From contig CAJFCJ010000049.1 in assembly GCA_904063045.1 (NCBI GenBank), positions 168,501 to 210,037 of the forward strand: a DNA stretch of 41,537 bases, in the 5' to 3' direction. Made by a program: the position numbers and the translations under genes. The stretch's first letter is position 1; the number at the start of each line of letters is the position of its first letter. Shown one piece after another: positions 1 through 11,805 of this stretch. This DNA is from Dimorphilus gyrociliatus. Its lineage: Eukaryota; Annelida; Polychaeta; Dinophilidae. The notes beneath the pieces were generated by a model, which worked only from the letters and a program-made list of their open reading frames with translations, was not told where the DNA came from and did not search any database.

Positions 1-525
1 AAAGATTGAATTTCACATAATTTTAACTTACAAATTTAAAATTAGATTCTATTTTTCACTAAGTTCAATACTTTGTTTAAACTTGTCCCCTAGAGATATG
101 AAAATCTCTTATGAATAAGTTTTACAAGTGAAACTTAATTTGTCTATTTCTTTACACATTTGTATAAGATTAGAATCTAGTTTTATATAAAGATATGCAT
201 TTAGAGTATCAGTTAATTTATTGCATAATTTACAAAATGCAATACTAAAAATATCAGAAAATTAATTAAATACTATTGGCCTCTCAGATTTCTTTTCTAG
301 AAGATCTGGGTCTAAGGAGAGTAGCAGAATGTTTTTAATTAGCATTAATTTGGATTTTTACAGTTTGCTTTACCAAAGAAGACTTTTGGATAACCTCACT
401 CATAACTATAAGAAAGCGGAAGACTCTAGAATGAATCTCTTTTTGATTTAAGTGATTTCAAAAATTTTAAGAACTAAAATATATATCTAAAACTGTATTC
501 ATAAACATCTAGGATTTGATTGCTG

Positions 526-716
526 TTGAAAACGCCCACAGTTTTATGGTTTTACCCTAAATCTAGCCCAGCCGTGGACTCTGATTAAAGCACTTCAGTG
601 TTCCTAACCATTAGTTTGATCCTGCCTAATTACAAATCAATTGCTTTACTATTTTTCATAACCCATTCCTAACCCAGACTCTCACCCAAAAATAAATTCA
701 AAATGGGCGTTTTCAA
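526..716. mobile_element. Short inverted-repeat element M1 (MITE-like)
   Basis: The ends are a perfect 13-bp inverted repeat, TTGAAAACGCCCA at 526-538 and TGGGCGTTTTCAA at 704-716. The interior is rich in ACCCTAA / CCTAACCC strings, as in the elements near 21.98, 31.98 and 35.45 kb. A GGATTTG string lies outside both ends (left about 512-518, right just after the CCCCTTAGG following the repeat), a possible target duplication. It has no coding capacity. Confidence 0.6.
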
Positions 717-841
717 TAGTCCCCTTAGGGGGATTTGTGTCATTTACAATAAGAAGAAAATGTCAGTTTATGAATATGAGCTGTTTTTATATAAGAGTGA
801 TAAGTTGATGGATTCATTCTATAAAGAATTTTGACCAACAT

Positions 842-1722
842 TTATTTGCGCCTTTCTCCGGCTCCATTAGATTTTCTAACAGGTTTTTTATCAGGTGTCA
901 TACCAGGGACAAGTTTTTCCAAGCTAAAGAATGGAAACTCAAAACAAATTGTGAAGAATAAACCAGCAATCATTGATGCAAAAAGTAAAGCAAGGAAGAA
1001 GACAAACTGCAAAAAAAAGAGATATGAAATTAAATTTATGTTCATATTTCATACTTTGAAAATCTATATTTACGATTTCAAAATGAGAAGAATGTTTTCT
1101 ATAACGAGAAATGCCATTATATAAATGAAGTAAACTAGCATGTACCATATACATTCCAAAACTAATTCTGCTAAATGGTAGAAATATTCTCATTGAAAGA
1201 AAATTGTTAATTATTCCTCCATATCCATTGTTACAAGCCCAAATTATCCAACAAATACAAATTGACCAAACAGGACGAGTCAATGTATAAAATGCTATTG
1301 CAGTAATTTTACTGTCAGCTGTATAATTAGTCATACCAAAATTTCTTCCATACAAAGTAAAAAACATCAGCATCATAACTAAAAACCATCCAAGCCCTAT
1401 AAAGAGTTTTCCAATTTTGGGTTTTGGAAATTTATGTTGAAAGATGGCCACAAATGCTCCAATTGCATAGGGAGCAGCTCTAGTATAAGGTTTAAAATAG
1501 ATACTATCAAAAGTTTCAAAATAATTAATTCTACCACCAGAAGTTCTATAATACATATTTCAAGAGATATATTCATACACTTTTAAAAAACGTCTTAGGT
1601 ACTCACAATTCATTTCTCATTAATAAAGATGTGCTCATTAGCTGACTAAGAATAAAACAGCCAAAAATAGCAAATGTTACAAAAGGCGTTCTGAAATATT
1701 TGTTTTAAACTATTACCTTATC

Positions 1723-1757
<35 letters not shown>

Positions 1758-4700
1758 AGGGTCACCCTGAAAGTTTTATCCATTTGTGTCTTACAGCCAA
1801 AAAAAATTACACAATATGTTTGGTCATAAATATTAACTAATGTGTTAGGTATTTGTATGTCTATATAGCTTCAAATTCCCCATTATTGTAAATGCATGTT
1901 TACCACCTGCAGGAAGCATATCAATTCCTTTGGCGAAGTATAAGAGTGGTTTGGACCTGAAAAATGTCCTTAGTGCAATTTGCAATTCCTCATCATTCTC
2001 ATATATTTTGCCCCTGATTCTATTTATTCTTTGTTTTAATCTCTTTAAAATGCTGATGTAAATCTCTAAATTTATTCTGACTTGCAAACTTAAAAATTCT
2101 AGATGAAGCCCTTCCCTGTCCCAAAACAGACATGCCAAGAGTTTGTCTGCAGACTTACCTGTCCTAACCTTTTTTGGTGGTGTAGAAAATTTTGTATGAT
2201 ACTCTAATAAAACTCTTTTAGTCAATGGTTCATGATAGAATACCCAAGTTTCATCTCCTAAAACAATCTTTTCCAGAAAATCATCTTCTTCACCATATTT
2301 TTCTAGGAGTTCTGTAGACATCTATACCCTTTTGTCTTTCTGATACCAATCGAGTTGGTAAGGAATCCATCTTGAGACAATCTGTCTCATCCCAAGACTG
2401 GAAATCAAATCTTCAACAGCAGCATGACCTATGTTCAATGTTTGAGATATCTCAGCCTGGCTTATTCTCCTATTATCTCTGATTAGAGCAATAACTCTGT
2501 CCTTATTTTCATTGTTACTGGCTGTTCTTGGGCATCCCTGCCTATCATCATCAAGTTCTTCCTCCTTTAAATTCTCTAATGCACCTTCTTACTGAACTTT
2601 CATCAAGTGTTGTTTTACCAAAAAAAGCTTTCAGTTGCCTGTGAATATCAATTGCAATAACTTGCTGTGATGCAAGAAATTGAATAATTACTCTCTGCTT
2701 TATACCATCATCCATACCGTGTCACCACTGAAGTCTCAAAAACTTTTCATTCAGGGATCACAATTTGTGACAGTTTTTTAGTGATAGTGCATTAATAAAT
2801 TCACTTTCTATTAATAATGATAATATAGGCCTACAATGTACCGTTTTAAAATTACAGGGAAATGGGTAAAATTTTCAGGGTGACCCTAATAGTAACTTAC
2901 ACAATATAAAGAAATAAGCCTATACTAAGAGCAAAGTATATTTGTACATCGCAACTGATATACCAGGTTGCAACAGCACACTGTCACAAAAATTAATGAT
3001 TACATACAAAATAAGAAGTTTTACTATAACTAATTACCATCTCTTCCTGTGGAAAAAAGTTGTGTATGAATAATAGATTTCTCCACCAAGTTTTTCTACA
3101 AGGATCTATATGTTCTTGTCCAATTGTTTTCAATTCTACAACTCCTGGCCCATATTTAAAAATTGGCAAGACTGCACCTTGTAATGCAACAGTTGCTGCT
3201 AGAAGTGGAAATAATCTCCATATTCTATGTGCAAAGTGCTTAAAAATTTTTCTCTTTGATATTTTATAATTATTTTTTTTTAAATCTTTTATAAATAGAT
3301 AAGTAATAAGAAAACCAGATAGTGTTAGAAAAGTATCAACTGCAAAATTTCCATTATATATTATCTGATATATAAAATCTTTCATTGTTGTCTTTATCTC
3401 CAATTTATTTGCTGTGAAACATAAATAAACTAATGATTAATAGTAAAAGTGGTAGAATATATGATAGAAAATATCCATGGATTATTGATTTATCCAAAAC
3501 CCTTATTTTTTTAATTTCAATTTAAAATTTCCAAAAAAGGTACATTTTTAATGAAATTTAAAAATAAACCAGTAACATTTAATACCTGCAACACCATGTT
3601 GTTCAGAATAACTGTGATAAAAAACTATCCATATTGCTGAAAGTCCTCTAATCCCATTAAGTGACTTGAAACTGCCTTTAACATGTTTTATTGAGAATAT
3701 CTTTGGCAATGATTTAAAGCATGAAAATGATAAGAGAATGTATTGAAGATTATCTAATGTATTTAATAAATAAATTAGAGATAAAGAGAAAGATTAGACA
3801 ATAATTAAATATTTACTTAAATTTTCATCTCCATTTACTTTCTGTTTATCATTTGTACTTTGGAATTTTTTACTAAAATGATCATAAAATGTTCCACCAA
3901 TTACCAAGGAAAAAAATATAGAAAAAAATATTCTGTTAAATTGAGGCAAAAGATTATTAACCATATTTAAAATTTGCAATTTCTTTTTTTTATTACATTC
4001 CGGCCAATCCAGAAGCATCATTTCTAAGTGGAATTTTTATATTATCCATTTTAAATTCACCTTCTGATAGTTGCTCTTCGCAAGATTCATTCTTGATTTT
4101 ATCTTGAATATTTCAATTAGTTCGAAGAAGTTAGTTTTAGTGAGAGGTTGAATATTTTTTATTGAAATGCTTACTTACATTTTAGAGCATTTTCCATAAA
4201 TTTTCTACATTTTGGTAATGCACAAAATCCAGTTGTAAAATAGTCATCAATTTCAATATCTGGTCTCTTTCCTTTTGCTGTGATCAACACATAGAAGCCT
4301 TTTAACATTTCATTCTCTCCAGTAATATTCACTGTCTTATAAACACTATAACATTGATCGTATTCTCCATACCATATCCTTCTGTCTTGAAGTCTTCCAG
4401 ATGATTCTTTTCCATGGGAGTCTTCAACTAAAAAGTATTTTAGTTCTTATTAAAATAACCTTTTTTTAGAAAATGTGACTTTGTACTTTGAAAACTCCAG
4501 CTTTCACTACTAGAAAGTTCTTTTTTAACAAATATTCTTTCCATTTGACATTGAACAGCAAATTCTCTTAAAGAATTATGCTTACTACAGCGAATTGTGC
4601 TCTCTAGAATTTTGTCAACAAGCCTAGAAGTAATACTCTCAAATCTAAAAATTTCTTTCATTTCCAAAATATTTTTCTCCATCAAAAATTCCTGTTCTTT

Positions 4701-4784
4701 AACTGTACTGCAATCACAAATTGCCCATTTTGATAAAAGAATAAAAGTGCTGAATGTAAATGCAAAGAACAATGTTTTGAACAT
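842..4784 (-). CDS. NRF-6-like multipass acyltransferase (acyltransferase-3 family), 10 exons, intact
   Basis: Proposed exons (complement): 4784-4460, 4427-4179, 4102-4061, 4023-3817, 3753-3586, 3411-3038, 2980-2901, 1690-1607, 1545-1074, 1006-842. They sum to 2166 nt, 721 codons plus stop, with all phases matching and no internal stop. The protein starts with a hydrophobic signal peptide (about 1-22). A Cys-containing NRF domain follows (WYGEYDQCYSV, GFCALPKC). Then comes a multipass acyltransferase-3 domain with LNGIRGLSAIW and the nearby FYH, VDTFLTLSGFL (about 355-365), TWYISCDVQIYF, KPYTRAAPYAIG and a closing CFEFPFFSLEK. The length fits the family. Relatives (nose resistant to fluoxetine) are epithelial membrane proteins implicated in lipid or drug transport; the substrate here is unknown. 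An AATAAA overlaps the stop codon. Intron 7 holds a mariner element. Confidence 0.9.
1719..1757. repeat. (TA)n microsatellite
   Basis: A near-perfect run of alternating T and A lies in intron 7 of the acyltransferase gene, directly at the edge of the mariner element. The mariner probably used a TA dinucleotide in this tract as its target. Confidence 0.8.
1759..2886 (-). mobile_element. mariner-family DNA transposon, defective
   Basis: The inverted repeats start GGGTCACCCTGAAA and match over about 25 bp with three differences. TA dinucleotides lie at 1757-1758 and 2887-2888. The 1128-bp element sits inside intron 7 of the acyltransferase gene and begins 12 bp from the splice donor at 2900. 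Without it that intron would be about 80 bp, normal for this gene. Its transposase is disrupted, so it cannot move by itself. Confidence 0.9.
1848..2715 (-). pseudogene. mariner transposase, frameshifted and internally deleted
   Basis: The N-terminal helix-turn-helix region (MDDGIKQRVIIQFL) reads from about 2715. It breaks by frameshift near CIREFKGG, continues as RQGCPRTASNN, and stops after YQKDKRV. The catalytic half starts at 2321 with VLGDETWVFYHEP, the first Asp region typical of mariner, then EYHT, PPKKVRTGKSA and FWD. The segment that should hold the second and third catalytic Asp residues (HDNA and the region after it) is missing: the frame jumps from RLKQRINRIRGKI to the C-terminal ELQIALRTFF. 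The protein cannot be active. Confidence 0.85.
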
Positions 4785-5447
4785 TACTGCTGTAAATTCA
4801 AAAATGGTTAATTAAAAGGAAATAAAAAATTTTAGTTGAAATTTTTATACGACTCTATATATGTATATTCTGTTATCATTTTCATTTCGAAAGTATCTAC
4901 TTTATCTGCTCCAAGATAATACCTGAAAGTAATAAACAACCTGATTACTAAAGATAGAAGAAAGAATCGTTTTGAAACTTTTTTAACTAAATATTAGAAC
5001 ATGTCTAGAATATTACAACACAAAATTTATATAAAGCCATAAAAGAGATTTCGTCATTGTTCAATTTACCTAAAAGTGGTCAACAAAAGTATCTCTGTAT
5101 AACTCCTAAAGTGTTTTCTATCAACTGCAACCTAGCCACATCCTTCAAATGTTCAACAAAGTCTAAACTTTACTTTTTTTATTTGTTTTCAGTTTTTGAA
5201 CTCATCAAAAGATTTTCTAATTGTTAGTTCGCTTTAGTCTTTTTGAACTTATCTGATAATATTCCCATAATAGGTCAATTATAGGTAGTAAGTCAGAGAT
5301 AAGCAAGTAGGCCAAGGCAATTTATATCCTCTGTTATTAATTTTTCTAACTAGAATATGTTATATAAATCATTTCTCAGTAATAATATGAGAAATCAGTG
5401 TCCAGAAACAATTTAATAAAATTGTTTAGCATTTCCTGTTTATTCAA
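4785..5447. other. Intergenic, upstream of the acyltransferase gene
   Basis: This AT-rich stretch must contain the acyltransferase promoter, since that gene reads leftward from 4784. I see no exon, repeat or clear promoter element in it. Confidence 0.5.
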
Positions 5448-5960
5448 TTGTCTAAAATAGAAACAGTAAATCTATCTGAAAATCAAGATATGGGCAATGG
5501 ATTTTTGAAGATTTGTGAAGGACTTGAAAAATCTTTAAATACCCTGAATAATATTAATTTAAGGTTTTGTAATTTAACTGAGGAACAAGCTGGAGTGATT
5601 GGTAATCTGCTTAAAAATTGTTCTATAATGGAAACAATAAATCTATCTCAGAATATAGACATGGGAAATACATTATTAGATATTTGTGAAGGACTTCAAA
5701 ACTCCTCAGATAGCTTGAAAAATATTGGTTTACACTGCTGTAAATTAAATGAGGAATAATGTAGAGAGATTGGAAATCTACTAAAAAAAATGTTCTATTA
5801 TAGAAACAGTAGATGTATCGTGGAATTCAACAATTGGAAATGGATTTTAGGAAATTTTGTGAGGGACTTCTAAAATCCATATACAATACATTGAAGAAAC
5901 CTGATTTGCACAACTGCAAATTAAATAAACAACAAAGTGAATAGATTCAAAAAATGTACA
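5445..5960 (+). pseudogene. Ribonuclease-inhibitor-type LRR protein fragment
   Basis: Three tandem units of about 46 residues are visible, each with the pattern ETVNLSEN / ETINLSQN, a following DMGN, ICEGL, then a Cys-rich strand (NLRFCNLTEEQ, GLHCCKLNEE) and IGNLLKNCS. This is the long alpha/beta LRR type found in ribonuclease inhibitor and NLR-family receptors. The first two units are in frame (5448-5759). A TAA follows NEE, then a third unit continues through one or more frameshifts to about 5940 with further stops. No start, signal or nucleotide-binding domain is present, so this is a decayed fragment. Confidence 0.7.
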
Positions 5961-6009
5961 AAAACATTACACTAATGTAGAATGACTTTATCAATTTATC
6001 AAAAGACTA

Positions 6010-6316
6010 AAAGTTTTTACATCGCCGATGTTTTTATGTGAAATTTGAGCAAGTTTGCTGTTTTATGACAAAGATAGTTTCTTTCTTTGTGATTTACAAA
6101 TACAGTAAGCTTTTCTGCACAGTTACTGCAAAATATTCTTTGAGATTCGAAATTATAAATGAAAAAGTGACAAATTTAAAAAAAACTTCCAAGCATACCT
6201 TTCATACATGTTGCATGTACATATTCCTGGTAGTCACTGCATTTCATACTACTCCGTCTACTTTTATAGTATTTGTATCCTTTATAACAGTTGATACAAA
6301 CAGGTACCCTTTCTTA
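6010..6316 (-). pseudogene. PHD-finger-like zinc-binding remnant
   Basis: The minus-strand frame contains VCINC, MKC, EYVHATC and, further on, FCSNC. The order and spacing are those of a C4HC3 PHD finger. The expected fourth Cys is Tyr (MKCSDY), and a stop separates the last Cys pair from the rest. PHD fingers occur in chromatin proteins and in ORF1 of some LINE retrotransposons; I cannot tell which applies. Nothing recognisable continues on either side. Confidence 0.4.
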
Positions 6317-6329
6317 ATTTTGTAAACAA

Positions 6330-8965
6330 TAGATTCACTTTCAAATAACAAATATGGCTGCCAAGACAAAAATTAACAGTAACAACTTATGAGAAAAGAA
6401 AAAAGCTTCTTCAAAAATTACATAAACTTGTAATATTCAATAAATTAATTCAATAAAGAGAGTTTCAAATCTTAAAACAAAGAAATTATTATGAAGATAT
6501 ATAAAACTTAGGAAATGGGAAATGCATATTTTGCCTATAATTAATACGAAGAGAGTATTTTTTTTGCTGTTTTTATTGCATTACGTAATTGATAGAAAAC
6601 TGGTAGAAATATTGTACCATATAGTTGTTTCGTTAAAAAGCATTAATTTTTCATTATAGACATTTTATTTTCCGAATGTGCACTTCAGTTGGACTTAGAT
6701 ACCTTTTAGAAAACTGTAGACATAACTCGGTACTATTTAATATGAAGAAATAAAGGTTACATAAAGGCATTTCAATCAGTTAAGTTGTATTTTTGCAAGC
6801 TATTCATTTTTCCTGATTGATAGGATTATTTTCTTTGAAATATTAAATAGATATATTTTTGGATTCTCTATAGTTTTCTCTTTTTTAACAATTTCTCATA
6901 GAAATGGAAATTACTATATATAGTCAGCCTCTTTTTTAATCATCAACAATTGTGTAAATTGACAACTTTGCACTAACCTTTTTGATTCAACCAATAATGA
7001 AAACCTTCTAAGCCATTGTTGGTTCCTGTTGTTAAAAGCAGATCTCCTGAGGCGAAAAGCTGCTTCTAATCCAGCTGTCTTCTACATACTTCATTAAATA
7101 TGTTATTATGACAACTAATATACCACATTTTTATTTCCAATTTTTTCCCTTTGTTTCATTAGGTTGATTTTTTCTTCATTGTTAAGGTAACAAACTTAAA
7201 TGTTGACATTTTTCAAACTCAAAAAATGGTTGGAAAGTACTTTTAAAATTTAACTTATTCACAGGATGACCCATCATCATATATTAAGAATAGTAATGAC
7301 AGTAATTTGGTCATTATCATATATGCCTGTTCTTTCCTTTTATATAGAGAATTATATTCTAATTTACTAGAAATATTACCTAAATTCACCTGTATCTTTC
7401 TACCCAATGATCAAGTCTAATGAAAGCAGTAAAAACAGAAGCAAAGCTAAGAACACTTTATAAGAAATTGTTAGATGAGAAGAAGGTAAATAGATTGTGA
7501 AAGGAACCTTGCCAAAACACTCACAGTCAAATATTTGGCTGATAGGTGCAATTTGATTTCGGATTAAAATCCAGTTATTGGAAAAAGCAGCCAGTATTTA
7601 TATTTTATAAAAAGTCTTTATATTTTATTCTTATAATTATCCAGCAACATATACTAATACTACAAAAAATCTACTTTAGAAAACACATAACCATTTGGTC
7701 AAGTTTTATTTCAATTAACCTTCCAAAAACAAAAATTAAGCAATTTGCTAATTATACTTTTTAACCTCCTGTTAACATGTTAACAAACATCAATATCAAC
7801 CAGACAGCTCACCAACTGCAAAGATATGATTTATAGTTAGGGATAAAAATTAGATTACATAAATCATCACTGTTTTGTTACATTCATTTTGTCACTTATC
7901 TCAATTAGACAATGCATTTCCACTTGTACCTTGAGTACCAGTTTGATAATATGACAGCCTGCTACGCAAACTGCTTGCTCTTCTATCAACAATTGCTATA
8001 ATTATTGGCATTAGTATCCAATTCTAAATACACCATGTTTTTAATAGAAAACAAAGTGACTTATCTATTTATAAACCCTTGTTTATTGCAGTCGAAATAA
8101 TTTCTATGGTACATACATTTATCTTTTCATTTTACAATTACTTAACTGTGTATCCTTTGGGAGAATTTATTTGTTGTGTGGAACCCAATTTTTATACATT
8201 ATCTTTTTAGCAAGAAAAGTAACAAGGTAGCCATCTCCAAAATTGTCTCATACCAAACAGATGTGTATGCCGGAAAAAGACAATATAATATATATTTAAT
8301 AAATGAATTAAACAATAACTGTAACTAAATTACTAAAATTTCGATTTATGCCAAAATATATCAGAAGATATTCGAATAAAATTTGTGTCCATACCAATGG
8401 CAATAACATACTAACATAATGTTGAAGATTGGTTCTTCTACGATTACAAAACGATATAATTTATTGTATGTAACCGTATCAAACGGTTGCTGTATTCTAA
8501 TTGCCTACTAATTGGTATCGATATAATCACGTGTATCACAAGATTTAATACATTGTATGCATAAAGACATATTTATATATATGTATGTGTATGACCCCCA
8601 ATATCACATTTAACTCTAGAGATCTGGAAGTTCTCTAACACATAAACCTAATGTAAATTTTTCTATGTAAAAACCTTCAAGCAACAGCCTAGTGACTTTT
8701 TAAGTTGTTCATGTTTATAGACTTATTTAGATAGCAATGATCTTAATGATAAAAAAATGATGAGAAAAAAACCAACAAAAAAAAGTGCTTGACCAGATTT
8801 TAATGATACTATCCCATATAGAATGGAGTGAGTTCTTTTACGTCGATATTGTAAATTTTATTCGAGATTAACAACATCACCTGCACTTAGATTTCCTTTG
8901 TTTGAAATTATTACAATCTATATATAAATAATTATATAAACATGACTTTGAGAAAATTGAATTTT
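6330..8965. other. Gene-poor AT-rich region
   Basis: I found no exon with homology, no paired inverted repeats and no RNA gene here. An open frame at 7546-7764 is low-complexity and hydrophobic with no family signature, and looks like chance. Confidence 0.5.
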
Positions 8966-9904
8966 GTTTCTATACTGTGGAACAGCTGAGACAATATTCA
9001 TTATAAGCAACAATCTGTTTACCATTTTTTTGAGGAAGAATTGAAAAAACATCACCCATTCTTACATTTAGTCTTTCATTAAATTGGATAGTTTTAAAAC
9101 CAATACTCTCTGAAGGTACTGGAATCAAATGAATCAGTTTAAAAGTTAAATTCTGTATATTTTCCTCATCAAGGGGTCTCCAAATACCAAAATTTCCAGT
9201 ATTGTTTGAACTCTATCTATGATATTTGATATATGTTAAATAGCCATCACAAGGAAATCTTCTATCCATAAATATATTAAAATGGTCACCTCCAATTCCA
9301 TTTCTGTGTTTAACTTCATCTCCAATAACATGAGTTGATTCGTCAATTTGACAAATGGGATTATCATCTTGAAGAAATAGTTTGAAAAACATTTGTAATT
9401 GTGTAGAACTTGTGGAGAGTGCAATTTGAATGTTTACCTCTTTTTGGTGCATTGATTAAAAAGAGATTAATAGCAAAATACCTATTTATTATAGGACTAT
9501 TTATAAAATTTGCAGTATAAGTTATTGGTATGTTTTTACTTCCTTTGTCTAATTCATATATCTGTTGATATGAATTAAGCAATTCAAATAAAATTTCAAA
9601 ATATTAAAGATTAAATTAGATTTTAGAGATATTATTTACATGATATAACTTTGGAGCCTTGGTTGAATCTTCAACATACGCTATTGATGGAGTTTGTCCT
9701 TAAAAATCAAATCCAATGATATCATTCTTCTTTATATACAAAGGTGAATAAAGATTTACAGTCTCTTTTCCATATCCACCAGGGAACTCATTGCAAAGAT
9801 TATGCACTTTATAAAACATTTTATTATCATTTTCAACTTTTCTCCATAGGCCAAGGCACATACCACTTGCTACACCATTTTTTAAGTATGTGAAGTTTGT
9901 AATA

Positions 9905-11544
9905 CAGTACCGGCGGTAAGTCACTGTTACACCTCAAAAAAATAATATTTTCTTGATTTTTTCTCTTTCCACGCCTAAAGAATGAAAATGAAGGATATTA
10001 TTATATTTAATAATATTCTTCTTATCATTATAGAAAGAAAATATATGTTTTTAATTTAAAATCTCAGAAATATGATCACTTTAATGTGATAGGCCTATTT
10101 ATGGAAAAGCACAAGCATCAGTTATGTTCAAAAAATTTACCCTGATCATTGAGTAGTGTCACTTTTAACCAGATTTTAAGGTCATTTATGTGTTTGGGCA
10201 TGTGTAATCTAACAGTTGACAAATTTAAAATAAAAATGGTGAAGCTATCTGAAGCAACAAGAATTTCTATCTTAAATTGTCTTAAAGACCAGAAATGTCC
10301 ATTCGAAAAGTGGCAAAGCTTTTTAAATGTAGTCCAACTACTGTACAAAATATAAAAAATAAATTTAAAGAGCTAAAAACGATAAAAGATAAGCAAAGAA
10401 CTGGTAGACCAAAAAAATGACACCAAAGATGGAAAGGCAAATTACCAGGGCATCTAAATCAAACCCCAAGTGGACGGCCCATCAGGTATTATATAATTCT
10501 GGTATACCAATATCTCTTTCTCTAACAACAGTGAAGCAGGTACTACGAAAAAATAACTTAAATGGGAGAATTGCAGCCAAAAAACCTGCTTTATCTAAGA
10601 GGCAGATAATAAGTAGGAAAGAGTTCTGTAGAGAGAGAGAAAACTGGGGGATTGAAAATTGGAAAAAAGTAATTTTTTCTGATGAATCAAAGGTTGAGCT
10701 GCATCCTAGGAGAAGGGAGTTTGTTAGGAGGCCATTGGGTAAATGGAATGACCCCAAATATACCACAAAAACAGTAAAATTTGGGGGAGGGAATATAATG
10801 GTGTTTGGCTACATTAAGTTCAATGGAGATAGGGGCCTAGCTTTAGTGTCTAATCGCATGACAGCTTCGGATTATGTCAAAATTTTGAGCAGTCATGTTG
10901 TCCCAAATTATAGGAGAGGGGAAATTTTCCAGCAGGATGGGGCTAGGTGTCATACAGCAGCCAGAACAAAAGCGTACCTCGAGAGAAAGGGAGTAGAAAC
11001 ACTGGATCCATGGCCAGCAAACAGCCCAGACCTGAACATAATTGAGCAAATATGGGGCATATGCAAAAAACGTTTAATGGCACATAAGCCAAGAAACAAG
11101 GATGAGCTGTGGGAGATGTTCAGAGAGGAATTTTATAAAATTTCAGAATTGGAAATTCAATTCTTATATGAGACAATGGAAAGAAGGCTTAGGGCAGTTG
11201 TAGAAGCTAAGGGTATGCACACAAAATATTAAGGCATTAAAAAATATAATATCCTGTAAATAACAGTCAAAATAAGAACAAAAAAATACTTTTAATATTC
11301 TTTTAGAGTAATTTTTGTGATTGTAACAAGTACTTATGCTCCCATTGAAAATAGGCCTACCACTTTAAAATATCAATAATTCAGAGATTTGAATTGAAAA
11401 ACATATATTTTCTCTCTATAATGATAAGAAGAATATTACTAAATATAATAATATCCTTCATTTTCATTCTTTAGGCGCGGAAAGAGAAAAAATCAAGAAA
11501 ATATTATTTTTTTGAGGTGTAACAGTGACTTACCGCCGGTACTG
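9905..11544 (+). mobile_element. Tc1-family transposon with long inverted repeats (Tc1-A)
   Basis: The 1640-bp element begins CAGTACCGGCGGTAAGTCAC and ends with its complement. TA duplications lie at 9903-9904 and 11545-11546. The inverted repeats are nearly identical for about 148 bp (9905-10052 and 11397-11544) and weaker similarity extends to about 200 bp, long for Tc1. It lies within a coding exon of the minus-strand gene at 8970-11776. The transposase within is frameshifted. Confidence 0.93.
10236..11232 (+). pseudogene. Tc1-family transposase (DD35E spacing), frameshifted
   Basis: The N-terminal HTH starts at ATG 10236 (MVKLSEATRISIL). It shifts frame to EMSIRKVAKLFKCSPTTVQ and ends at the RPKK hinge, where a TGA is read. 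A run of seven A residues there shifts to the third frame, which is open from 10417 to 11232. That part holds WTAHQV, IFSDESK (first catalytic Asp), QQDGARCHTA (second Asp) and WPANSPDLNIIEQIW (Glu). I count 35 residues between the second Asp and the Glu, one more than the usual Tc1 spacing, because of an extra residue in LDPWP. Two frameshifts make this copy inactive, but the catalytic half is well preserved. Confidence 0.92.
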
Positions 11545-11805
11545 TATATCCATTATTTGGGATCAAAAAATCAGAAAGAATATTCAATTTTAGGGAATCA
11601 TTGATAAATGATTGATTAAGAGCAATTTGCTCTCCTAGAGTTTGACCATTTCCCCCATTTAGAAAACTTTTGCAAGGATTAATAAGAAGGCACAGAGTTA
11701 AAGAGTAGAAAAGCTTGAATAAGTAAAGTATAATTGCTTCAAAATGTCTAGAGAATTTCCTAATATATTCATTCATTTAATTATTAATTTTATATAATTA
11801 TTATT

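Larger units (their letters stand above)
8970..11776 (-). pseudogene. Secreted or anchored tandem-domain protein, split by a Tc1 element
   Basis: The reading starts at Met 11776 with a hydrophobic N-terminal segment (ILYLFKLFYSLTLCLLI). Two copies of an approximately 120-residue beta-rich domain follow. Copy 1 runs from NNGY through GLWRKV to KKNDIIGFDF; copy 2 runs from RRFPCDGYLTYIKY through GIWRPL to VRMGDVFSILP and ends at 8970. Such GY...WRP...GD modules occur in uncharacterised invertebrate extracellular proteins; I know no named function. A Tc1 element splits copy 1. Deleting it and one TA leaves a continuous frame. A 78-bp intron is likely at 9639-9562. Further lesions are TAA after GFDF, a frameshift near 9450, and TAG after KYHR. 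Confidence 0.6.

Noticed and set aside
7546-7764. Open frame of 72 codons
   Set aside because: Low-complexity, Ile/Phe/Lys-rich translation with no homology or splice context; expected by chance in AT-rich DNA.
10482-11049. Minus-strand open frames inside Tc1-A
   Set aside because: They are antisense shadows of the well-supported transposase on the plus strand.
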